Assembly (NCBI GenBank): GCA_910584615.1
Contig: CAJUAM010000032.1
Location: forward strand, 1-32,750
Length of the DNA: 32,750 nt
Source: an uncultured Dorea sp.
GTDB taxonomy: Bacteria; Bacillota; Clostridia; Lachnospirales; Lachnospiraceae
Direction: 5' to 3'
Program-made: the position numbers and the translations under genes
Shown: positions 23,966-30,048 of the stretch, in pieces
How the letters are laid out: each line of letters opens with the position of its first letter
How positions within the stretch are numbered: position 1 is the first letter of the stretch
Notes under the pieces: generated by a model
What the model was told of the DNA's origin: nothing
What the model saw: the letters and a program-made list of their open reading frames with translations, nothing else
Database searches by the model: none

Positions 23966-23996
23966 AATGTATGAGCGAATGATTGTACCATATAAC
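23966..23996 (-). promoter_or_regulatory. Sigma-E-like sporulation promoter upstream of the recombinase unit
   Basis: On the minus strand GTTATATG (23989-23996) is followed after 15 bases by CATACATT (23966-23973). Bacillus sigma-E promoters have a -35 close to kmATATT and a -10 CATACAnT with this spacing; the -10 here is a full match. Transcription would start near 23959, immediately before the ribosome-binding site. A competing sigma-A reading (TACAAT) has a poor -35. Confidence 0.5.
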
Positions 23997-24163
23997 GAGA
24001 GGGCTAATCCTTTTTTCGATTTGTATCCTTATCAAGTATTGTAATTTCCCCAGTCCGAGAAACTGCCGCTTTTTCATTTATATTTATAAACAAATCAAAT
24101 GATTATCTCAAAAAACTAATGAATGCTCCTGATTTTAGCCACTTAATTTTAATCTCAAAATCA
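23997..24163. other. AT-rich spacer without a recognised gene
   Basis: This stretch between the ATPase-methyltransferase stop and the recombinase promoter contains several T-rich and A-rich runs but no ORF or hairpin I would defend. Confidence 0.4.
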
Positions 24164-26056
24164 TTAATTATTCACATTATACAAGTAATAACGTGCACTT
24201 TTCCTTTGTTGATAATTTCCTTTTATCAAATAGTCTTTAATTATTTTCTTATCGTCATCCGTCTTAAATTCCAATAATTTTCTTCGTAAAGTATCTAGTG
24301 TATCTGAACTTGAATATTTTCCAATTTCTAACATTAGAGCGTCTACATCAATTGCAATTGCAATTGATTTCTTATCTTCAGTAATCTTTCCCTTTGGATA
24401 TAGCGATTCAATTGCAAAAACACTATTAAGATAATGCTGAGATAAAAAACCATAATCTTTAATAACTTTTTGAGAGACTTTCTCCTTCCTATGAGCAATG
24501 CCTTTTCTAAGCAAATAATATTCCCTTAGTTCATTAAATAAACTCTCCTTAAGTGATTTAAGTGCTTTTAGAATAGAGTTTTCTGTAACAAACATCACCA
24601 AAGTTTTAGGAATAATAAACATACGTGTTTTATCATTATCTTTCAAACTGACCATATTTATATTTGATTCCATAAACAATTTTCTAATCTGTTCTTCTCC
24701 TAATAAAATATAACCATTATCACCATATGGTTGTTCCCCATGTAACAAGGTAACAACTTCAAATATTAATAGATATCCGTTATCCTCCAAAATAGTGTAT
24801 ATATCAGAAAAAGTTTTTTTCCACTCCTTTATATCAATTTCATGCAAAACGTTCATTAAAATAACACAATTAAATTTTCTATTTTGTACTTGAATTTCGT
24901 CAATGCTTCTAAACGCCTCGCACTCCAAGTCTGCAGGTTTCTCATGATATCTATCATAGTAAAAATACTTTATTTTTCTTCTTATATAGTTTTCCGATTC
25001 TCCCATATAATTTATTGTTTTTCCCAACCGTCCTCCTCCAGCACCATAATCTAGAATGGTAATATTCTTTTTTGATTTTCCTAATGACTTAATATAACTC
25101 AAAAATTTTAAAAATTGTTCATCTTTAACGCTTACTTTTTCAACTATCGTAGGTAAATAAAAACATTCTGCTATAAACTGATAATATTTCCATGTATCCC
25201 TAGAAATCAGAAAATCATTTAATAATTCATTTTTCCCAACTATATTTTCAAAAATATCATTATATAATTTACTATTATATGTTTGTACTACCCCTCTTTC
25301 AATATGTATTATTTCATAAAAATCAAATAACGGAATTAAAAATATAGAGTGTGTTGCAATACAACACATCTCAACTGCTTCCTCGCTCTTTAAATAGTCT
25401 ATAAAACTTATTAAAGCTTTAGGATGGAGATGTAACTCTGGCTCGTCTAATAATACGACTAGCTTTTTAGAATCATCTTTATTGTATTTAATAATAATCA
25501 GAAGAATACATAAATAAAATAACGCTAACTCTCCTGGTGACATCTGTTTTAAATCATCTTTCAAATTCTTTTCACTTTCATAAATACTTGATTTTACAAT
25601 TATCTCAGACTCAAACTTCAAGTGTCTGCCTATTAAAATTTCTAATAATACATTTAAATCATCTCGTATCCTTTCAGCACGTTCTTTTCTAACACTTTTC
25701 TTATATCGAGAATATTTATCAATATCTCTTAACAATTCTATTAAAAAATCGTAACCATGTTGTTCAATATACTGAATAAAATTACCTAACTCTATACTTT
25801 CACCCTCAAAAATCATCTCATATAAAGGTATTTCATATTCTTCTTCAGAAATACCCATTCCAAAATTTGCATGCATATCAGGAAAATATGCGTAAATAAT
25901 AGACATATTCCCATACGATAATCCATCCCTTAATGCCTTTAACAATCTTGTTTTTCCAGCACCATTTTTACCAATTATAATGTTGAAATCTTTTAAATCT
26001 ATTATCTCAGAATTCATAATTCCGTACTTCACAAAAAAGTCTTCTCTTATCTTCAT
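24164..26056 (-). CDS. AAA/ABC-type ATPase fused to a SAM-dependent methyltransferase
   Basis: A 630-residue two-domain protein. Residues 1-245 form an SMC/ABC-like ATPase: Walker A GKNGAGKT (29-36), signature-like MSPGE (172-176), Walker B VVLLDEPELHLHP (about 200-212) and ATHS (234-237), with a helical insertion around 90-150. Residues about 315-500 form a Rossmann methyltransferase: motif I ILDYGAGGGRLGK (334-346), an acidic residue after the next strand, and CVILMNVLHEID (397-408). The C-terminal 130 residues are helical and unassigned. I know no named family with this fusion. OLD-like ATPases often serve phage defence, and the AbiEi neighbour fits, but function is unproven. ATG at 26054-26056 follows GGAGG by 7 bases. 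Codon use is AT-rich, unlike the GH112 locus. Confidence 0.8.
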   Translation of the reverse strand: MKIREDFFVKYGIMNSEIIDLKDFNIIIGKNGAGKTRLLKALRDGLSYGNMSIIYAYFPDMHANFGMGISEEEYEIPLYEMIFEGESIELGNFIQYIEQHGYDFLIELLRDIDKYSRYKKSVRKERAERIRDDLNVLLEILIGRHLKFESEIIVKSSIYESEKNLKDDLKQMSPGELALFYLCILLIIIKYNKDDSKKLVVLLDEPELHLHPKALISFIDYLKSEEAVEMCCIATHSIFLIPLFDFYEIIHIERGVVQTYNSKLYNDIFENIVGKNELLNDFLISRDTWKYYQFIAECFYLPTIVEKVSVKDEQFLKFLSYIKSLGKSKKNITILDYGAGGGRLGKTINYMGESENYIRRKIKYFYYDRYHEKPADLECEAFRSIDEIQVQNRKFNCVILMNVLHEIDIKEWKKTFSDIYTILEDNGYLLIFEVVTLLHGEQPYGDNGYILLGEEQIRKLFMESNINMVSLKDNDKTRMFIIPKTLVMFVTENSILKALKSLKESLFNELREYYLLRKGIAHRKEKVSQKVIKDYGFLSQHYLNSVFAIESLYPKGKITEDKKSIAIAIDVDALMLEIGKYSSSDTLDTLRRKLLEFKTDDDKKIIKDYLIKGNYQQRKSARYYLYNVNN

Positions 26057-26418
26057 TGTAGACCTCCAAATCATGCTGTAACAAATAACTCTACTGATTT
26101 ATCATTTGATAACGCGTCAAAGCCTCTCTTATCGTTTCAACCTTTTACACCGTTAAATGTTTTCTCAACTGCTTCAATTCCTCTACTACATCTTGAGTAT
26201 CATTCATCAGTAAGTCCAACCTCGTCTTATGGATAAATCACTCTTTCAATTCTTCTGACAATATTATTGAGCACTACTTTGCTCTCACTCTCGCTGAACT
26301 TGACTTTTACATTGATTATGTTGTCGTTTTTAGAAAGTATAACACCCATTTTTGAATAATTTTATATTGAAACTTTACCAACATATTATTGAAAAATTAA
26401 ATATCACTATATCTACCT
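26057..26418. other. AT-rich gap where an AbiEii partner would be expected
   Basis: The 362 bases between the AbiEi-type and ATPase genes hold one short ORF with a plausible start (26227-26349) and a 20-codon ORF (26145-26207). Both look like remnants or tiny genes. No nucleotidyltransferase toxin is encoded here in any frame. Confidence 0.45.
26227..26349 (-). CDS. Possible 40-residue peptide of unknown function
   Basis: ATG at 26347-26349 opens a 40-codon frame beginning MGVILSKNDNIINVKVKF and ending in a basic helix-like RRIERVIYP. The composition is protein-like and it lies co-directionally between the AbiEi-type and ATPase genes. There is no clear ribosome-binding site and I recognise no family. 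It may be a small gene, an excision-factor candidate or a relic. Confidence 0.3.
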   Translation of the reverse strand: MGVILSKNDNIINVKVKFSESESKVVLNNIVRRIERVIYP

Positions 26419-27027
26419 TTACAACCACACCCCCATCAAATCTTTCACCCACTTTTGCACTCGCAGTATTTTCGCATATTCCATAAAGTTCGGTATATTC
26501 TTTTTCGGGTCTTTTACATAACCCTGAACTGCCTTGTTAAAAATCTCTTTATCCATTTTATTCATATTCCGCAGCACATCACAAATGGTGCGGTCACGGT
26601 CATAAATACGAACCTTGTAAAAGTCTATTTCCCCCTCTGCTTCACCGAGCGTAACCAGAGTAGATTCTACACGGTATGCTTTGATAAATGGATAATCAAT
26701 TTTCGTTCGCCGTTTTGATACATTTTTATCTATGGCAAAATTCCATTCCGCGGGAGTCCTATCACTATATTTGTAATAGAAAAGGGCTGTTTCCATACAA
26801 AGCACTACATCGAGGAACAATCGATTGATGATCACAATTTCACTTTCTCCGTAATCTTCTATCCAGTAATAGTAACCTCTCTTAATTTTTTCTATCAAGA
26901 CCTCCTCCAGAAGTAGCTTTATATCTGCATAATATAGCTTAGAAACAGTAAGTTCAGCAGTAGTCATAACATAATTGTACTGGCAAAACAGTTTTCTCAA
27001 AGTTTCAATGTCCTTTTCCCGAAACAT
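26419..27027 (-). CDS. AbiEi-type antitoxin/transcriptional regulator (orphan)
   Basis: The 202-residue protein resembles AbiEi antitoxins of type IV toxin-antitoxin systems, which repress their own promoter and neutralise the nucleotidyltransferase AbiEii. An N-terminal winged-helix region (residues about 5-55: TLRKLFCQYNYVMTTAELTV, then LLLEEVLIEKIKRGYYYW) is followed by the AbiEi core (VVLCMETALFYYKYSDRTP, then YDRDRTICDVLRNMNKMDKE). ATG follows GAGGTGAAG. Its own promoter with flanking inverted repeats is visible upstream. The expected AbiEii toxin gene is missing downstream, so this is an orphan or has been recruited by the ATPase-methyltransferase gene. The family call is from memory of motifs. 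Confidence 0.78.
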   Translation of the reverse strand: MFREKDIETLRKLFCQYNYVMTTAELTVSKLYYADIKLLLEEVLIEKIKRGYYYWIEDYGESEIVIINRLFLDVVLCMETALFYYKYSDRTPAEWNFAIDKNVSKRRTKIDYPFIKAYRVESTLVTLGEAEGEIDFYKVRIYDRDRTICDVLRNMNKMDKEIFNKAVQGYVKDPKKNIPNFMEYAKILRVQKWVKDLMGVWL

Positions 27028-27071
27028 TTCTTCACCTCTGCTTAACTCCCCATATCAAATCATTATTTGAA

Positions 27072-27124
27072 CACTTTACTGTATTATATTTATTTTTCAG
27101 TACTAAGTCAATAATAGTAAAGTG
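27072..27124 (-). promoter_or_regulatory. Inverted-repeat operator around the AbiEi-type promoter
   Basis: CACTTTACT (27072-27080) and its inverse AGTAAAGTG (27116-27124) bracket the promoter, one next to the -10 and one next to the -35. A third copy, TACTTTACT, lies at 27150-27158. AbiEi proteins bind inverted repeats in their own promoters, so autorepression is the likely role. Confidence 0.65.
27083..27111 (-). promoter_or_regulatory. Sigma-A promoter of the AbiEi-type gene
   Basis: TTGACT (27106-27111), 17-base spacer and TATAAT (27083-27088) on the minus strand: nearly consensus. Transcription would start near 27076, about 50 bases before the ATG at 27027. Confidence 0.8.
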
Positions 27125-27156
27125 AACGCTTTTGAATCCATTGAATGGGTACTTTA

Positions 27157-27379
27157 CTACAAAAAATCAAATCTTATTAAAACGACACTATGGATATTTA
27201 TCCCTCTCTCTGTGCCTATAATTTCAATAGAATAAAGCTTCCCGACATTTCCCGCATCCTCATTTCCATCATACTTCTTTATCCTCTCAAATGTCGAAAA
27301 GCTATTTATCGGAAATCCCACTGTATCATGCTCGTCCCAAAATACAGTAAGTGGAACATTACCGCCGCGTCTGTAGGTA
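27157..27379 (-). CDS. Start-less ORF fragment at the right element end (possibly completed by circularisation)
   Basis: From the right core to a stop at 27157 the minus strand has over 70 open codons with protein-like composition (VFWDEHDTVGFPINSFSTFE, then GKLYSIEIIG). There is no start inside the element. If left and right ends are joined, this frame stays open across the rebuilt attP and can start at an ATG near 15088 at the end of the GH112 gene (total about 90 codons). I recognise no family. The plus strand of this segment is also open, so it may be chance. Confidence 0.3.
27352..27379 (+). other. attR: inner arm and core of the cotJC intervening element
   Basis: TGGAACATT (27352-27360), 13 bases, then the core TAGGTA (27374-27379). 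The arm is the perfect inverse of 15039-15047, and the spacer matches the left inner spacer in inverted orientation at 8 of 13 positions. To the right, CotJC coding resumes. Confidence 0.8.
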
Positions 27380-27744
27380 CAGAAGAACTGGCCCATATGG
27401 AAATTATTTGTGCGATCGTCCACCAGCTCACACGGGATCTTACTCCGGAACAGATAGAAAAATCGGGCTTTGACAAATATTATGTGGATCATACGCTGGC
27501 TCTCTGGCCGCAGTCTGCGGGCGGCACCCCTTGGACGGCAACCTATTTCCAATCCAAAGGAGATCCGATTACAGATTTGCATGAAGATATGGCGGCAGAG
27601 CAAAAGGCACGCACCACCTATGATAATATCCTGCGTCTCGTAAAAGACCCGGAAATCTGCGATCCGATTAAGTTCCTTCGGGCACGCGAGATTGTACATT
27701 ATCAGAGATTTGGTGAAACAAACCGGGAAGATTGCAGTAAATGA
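27376..27744 (+). CDS. cotJC: CotJC (manganese-catalase-like spore coat protein), 3' part of interrupted gene
   Basis: This frame, from the glycine codon shared with the 5' part, encodes CotJC residues 62-183 in rejoined numbering. It starts TEELAHMEII and includes YYVDH, FQSKGDPITDLHEDMAAEQK and REIVHYQRFGE. By comparison with manganese catalases the predicted ligands are Glu64 or Glu65, His68, Glu136 and His169; Glu35 is in the 5' part. There is no start codon or ribosome-binding site of its own at the junction; upstream in-frame sequence belongs to the element. After RFGE the last residues (TNREDCSK) do not look like a CotJC tail, which normally runs some 15-25 residues longer, so the 3' end may have been replaced by the next element. 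Confidence 0.9.
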   Translation, partial: GTEELAHMEIICAIVHQLTRDLTPEQIEKSGFDKYYVDHTLALWPQSAGGTPWTATYFQSKGDPITDLHEDMAAEQKARTTYDNILRLVKDPEICDPIKFLRAREIVHYQRFGETNREDCSK

Positions 27745-27838
27745 AACCACAAAAAATACAATCACTAAGACGCATATCCACACGCCCCTCAAAGCTGTGG
27801 ACTTCGGCTTTCACATAAAAAGAAAGGACGAGCCTATA

Positions 27839-27994
27839 ATGCCAGTATTCAGAGTAGAAAAAATCAAAGATTATACAATTATGCCAAACATACACTTACG
27901 CAACCACCTGTTATCCCTGCGGGCAAAAGGATTGCTCTGTCAAATGCTATCCTTGCCCCCGGAATGGAATTTTACCCTGCATGGGTCTTTTTGA
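27839..27994 (+). pseudogene. Truncated replication initiator protein (N-terminal remnant)
   Basis: The 51 codons encode MPVFRVEKIKDYTIMPNIHL and then RAKGLLCQMLSLPPEWNFTL, the conserved N-terminal helix-turn-helix region of replication-initiator proteins in integrative conjugative elements of Clostridia. The full proteins are several hundred residues long; here the frame ends at 27994 and nothing recognisable follows. A ribosome-binding site (AAAGGA) precedes the ATG. The truncation points to a deletion inside the element. Confidence 0.72.
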
Positions 27995-28087
27995 TTTTTA
28001 ATTGGATTATCCCTATCGCATGAAGGGAATAGAAAAGAAATGAGGTTGATACAACACAGATATTCATTTATGCCTTAATTACCCTTT

Positions 28088-28165
28088 ATCAATGGCAAAC
28101 AGCCAAGTCAAGGATTTACCGCTTTAGCGGCGTTTACGTCCTTGACTTGGCTGTTTGGCGTTGAT
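28088..28165. repeat. Nested long inverted repeat
   Basis: Arms 28096-28114 and 28139-28157 are perfectly complementary over 19 bases and extend to 27 bases with two mismatches. The loop holds a second perfect hairpin, CCGCTTTAGCGG (28119-28130). There is no T-run. It could be a cruciform-forming signal, a conserved intergenic structure of the element or an RNA fold; its role is not evident. Confidence 0.7.
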
Positions 28166-28239
28166 AGTCTGGGAAAAGCATAAAAAAGAGTTTGTCGGGC
28201 TTGCCTTTTTGCTTGCTGAAGATATGGAGTAATGGAACG

Positions 28240-28283
28240 CCGGGGAATGGCAGCTTATACAGTGCCATTCCCCGGTATTTTTA
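28240..28283 (+). terminator. Strong intrinsic terminator
   Basis: A perfect 13-bp stem (28240-28252 with 28263-28275, loop 10 bases) is followed on the plus strand by TATTTTT. It would stop transcription arriving from the cotJC side and lies just past the stop codon of the convergent HxlR gene. Confidence 0.85.
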
Positions 28284-28286
28284 GTT

Positions 28287-28607
28287 TCAGCCGTTTTTTT
28301 GCTTATATTCTGTCCCCCATGCCACCATAGCGTCTAAAATAGGTTTTAAGCTATATCCTGTTTCCGTTAAAGTATATTCTACCCGTGGCGGTACTTCTGG
28401 ATATACTTTTCGGGTAAGCAGCCCGCTATCTTCCATTGAGCGCAAATTAGCAGTTAATACTTTTTGAGATACATTCCCAACAGATTTTTTTATTTCTCCA
28501 AATCGTTTTGTACCGTCTAATAAATCACGGATAATCAGCACTTTCCAACGGTCACTGATAAGCATTAAAGTTGTTTCTACCGGGCAGGCAGGTAAATTTT
28601 TTTCCAT
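28287..28607 (-). CDS. HxlR-family transcriptional regulator
   Basis: Winged-helix repressor or activator of the HxlR/MarR-like class, often sensing redox or electrophile stress and controlling a divergent oxidoreductase gene. The 106-residue protein has the family opening LPACPVETTLMLISDRWKVL, with the conserved Cys near residue 8, then GTKRFGEIKKSVGNVSQKVL and PRVEYTLTETGYSL. The ATG at 28605-28607 follows GAGGG by 6 bases; an ATG four codons upstream is possible. It is divergent from the NAD(P)-binding oxidoreductase gene, which it probably regulates. Confidence 0.92.
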   Translation of the reverse strand: MEKNLPACPVETTLMLISDRWKVLIIRDLLDGTKRFGEIKKSVGNVSQKVLTANLRSMEDSGLLTRKVYPEVPPRVEYTLTETGYSLKPILDAMVAWGTEYKQKNG

Positions 28608-28619
28608 GAAAACCCTCAT

Positions 28620-28760
28620 TTCTTCACAATAGTTTCTTTTTGGTAACTATGGCACAATAAAGTGCTTACTTTACGTTTTCACTCTACGGATATATTATAA
28701 TCTTGCAAGCGAAAAAAAACAAGCCGCAAAAAACAAAATCAAATTTAGGAGGACAAAACT
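28620..28760. promoter_or_regulatory. Divergent promoter/operator region between HxlR and oxidoreductase genes
   Basis: The region contains TATAAT towards the oxidoreductase (about 28697-28702) and a palindrome AAAGT-GCTT-ACTTT (28659-28672) that could be the HxlR operator. No strong -35 is evident at ideal spacing, so activation or a weak promoter is possible. Confidence 0.4.
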
Positions 28761-29390
28761 ATGAAAATCGCAGTTATTTGTGCAAATGGCAAAGAGGGAA
28801 AGTTAATTGTTGAGGAAGCTATCGCAAGAGGGGCAGACGTTACCGCCGTTGTCCGTGGCGAGAACCAGTCCGCAGCAAAAAAGGTCATTCAAAAAGACCT
28901 GTTTGATTTAAACGCAGCCGATTTGGAAGGTTTTGATGTTGTGGTTGACGCTTTCGGGGCATGGACGCCGGAAACCCTGCCGCAGCACAGCACTTCTCTG
29001 AAACATCTTTGCGACCTTGTAAGCGGCAAGGAAACAAGACTTCTTGTTGTGGGCGGCGCAGGCAGCCTGTATGTAAACCCGGAGCATACCGTACAGGTCA
29101 TGGACGGGGCAGACTTCCCGGAAATATTCAAGCCGCTTGCTTCTAACATGGGCAAGGCTCTTGACGAACTCCGAACCAGAACTGATGTAAAATGGACGTA
29201 TATCAGCCCCGCCGGAGATTTTCAGGCAGACGGAGCAAAGACCGGGAAATACATTTTGGGCGGCGAAGAACTGACCTTAAACTCTAAGGGAGAAAGCGTA
29301 ATCAGCTATGCCGACTATGCGGTTGCTATGGTTGATGAAGCGTTAAATGGAAACCATGTTCAGCAGAGAATTTCAGTTGTAGCAGAATAA
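28761..29390 (+). CDS. NAD(P)-binding oxidoreductase (NmrA/SDR-a like)
   Basis: A 209-residue single-domain Rossmann protein of the atypical short-chain dehydrogenase class, related to flavin reductase/BVR-B-like proteins. The N-terminal nucleotide-binding loop is ICANGKEGKLIVEEAIARG (an atypical GxxGxxG), followed by VVRGENQ, DVVVDAFGAW and LLVVGGAGSLYVNP. YADYAVAMVDE is the usual C-terminal pattern. AGGAGG lies 7 bases before ATG. Substrate unknown. It is divergent from the HxlR gene and co-directional with the flavin/ferredoxin and macrodomain-sirtuin genes, and may be part of the same stress response. Confidence 0.9.
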   Translation: MKIAVICANGKEGKLIVEEAIARGADVTAVVRGENQSAAKKVIQKDLFDLNAADLEGFDVVVDAFGAWTPETLPQHSTSLKHLCDLVSGKETRLLVVGGAGSLYVNPEHTVQVMDGADFPEIFKPLASNMGKALDELRTRTDVKWTYISPAGDFQADGAKTGKYILGGEELTLNSKGESVISYADYAVAMVDEALNGNHVQQRISVVAE

Positions 29391-29463
29391 ACAGGTCAAT
29401 CATTTTGTCAAATGCCCGCGCTCTCTGCCCCCAAAGGCAGGGGGACTTCTTACAGGAGGAAAT

Positions 29464-30048
29464 ATGAGTGCAGAAAAGTATTTGCAGATGATAGAACCAT
29501 TTCCCGGTCACTTGCGTGATTGATATTATGTTATCAGATAAAGACGGACTATATTTTCTGACAGCCAAAGGAAAAGCCTTTTATGAACGGCTCAAAAATC
29601 AGCCTTTTATTTCGATTACAGGAATGAAAGGGGATGACACTTTATCCAGTAAATCTATTACCCTGCGTGGGGAAGTGCGGGAAATCGGTCAGCAGCGGTT
29701 ATCAGAAATATTTGAAAAAAATCCTTACATGGAAGTCATTTACCCGAACAGGGAAAGCCGTACCGCATTGACGGTATTCCAAATCTACAAAGAAAGCGGG
29801 GAGTATTTTGATTTAATCCGCAAACCTATTTTTCGGGAACAATTTTCATTCGGTGGAATGGGAAACCATGCGTCCTATTTTTTGTTACCGATAAATGCAA
29901 CGGCTGTAATCTCTGCGCTAATTCCTGCCCGCAAAACTGCATTGATATTTCCGCCTGTCACGCAAAAATAAAACAGGAACATTGTCTGCATTGTGGAAAA
30001 TGTAAAGAAATATGCCCCTTGCAGGCGGTAGAAAGGAGGACGTTATGA
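29464..30048 (+). pseudogene. Broken PNPOx-like flavin protein with C-terminal 2[4Fe-4S] ferredoxin domain
   Basis: Three pieces of one gene in different frames. The first (29464-29520) starts after AGGAGG and encodes MSAEKYLQMIE before stopping. The second (about 29515-29971) encodes the flavin-binding split barrel (VIDIMLSDKDGLYFLTAKGK, AFYERLKNQPFISITGMKG, NPYMEVIYP). In the third, which takes over at a run of six T near 29878-29883, the frame reads VTDKCNGCNLCANSCP and later CLHCGKCKEICP, two clear iron-sulfur clusters, ending at TGA 30046-30048. One extra T would fuse pieces two and three; the first break looks like a small deletion. The final stop overlaps the macrodomain start (ATGA), so the ancestral gene was coupled to it. 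Confidence 0.82.

Larger units (their letters stand above)
15020..27379. mobile_element. 12.35-kb skin-like intervening element inside cotJC
   Basis: The two halves of cotJC flank this segment in the same orientation. Core-to-core distance is 12,354 bases. Deleting one core and the interior rebuilds the cotJC frame (codons GAT ATA GGT ACA GAA). It carries one large serine recombinase, a GH112 glycan operon with regulator, an ATPase-methyltransferase gene and an AbiEi-type gene. The left two thirds have chromosomal-looking base composition, while 23700-27370 is strongly AT-rich, so it is a mosaic. No conjugation or phage structural genes are visible. The closest parallel known to me is the sigK skin element, which is excised in the mother cell. 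Confidence 0.82.
27995..28286. other. Non-coding remnant region with two large hairpins
   Basis: No intact gene. A long nested inverted repeat (28088-28165) and a terminator (28240-28283) are present. A short open stretch around 28166-28229 (KHKKEFVGLAFLLAEDME) may be a relic of an element gene. Confidence 0.45.

Noticed and set aside
27190..27375. Plus-strand open frame running into the cotJC 3' part, as if cotJC had its own alternative N-terminus
   Set aside because: The extension does not resemble CotJC, has no good ribosome-binding site, and changes exactly at the att core, so it is element sequence in chance frame.
27379..27792. Minus-strand open frame extending from the right-end fragment across the cotJC 3' part
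   Set aside because: Right of the core it is antisense to cotJC and has no independent support. Only the part inside the element was kept, at low confidence.
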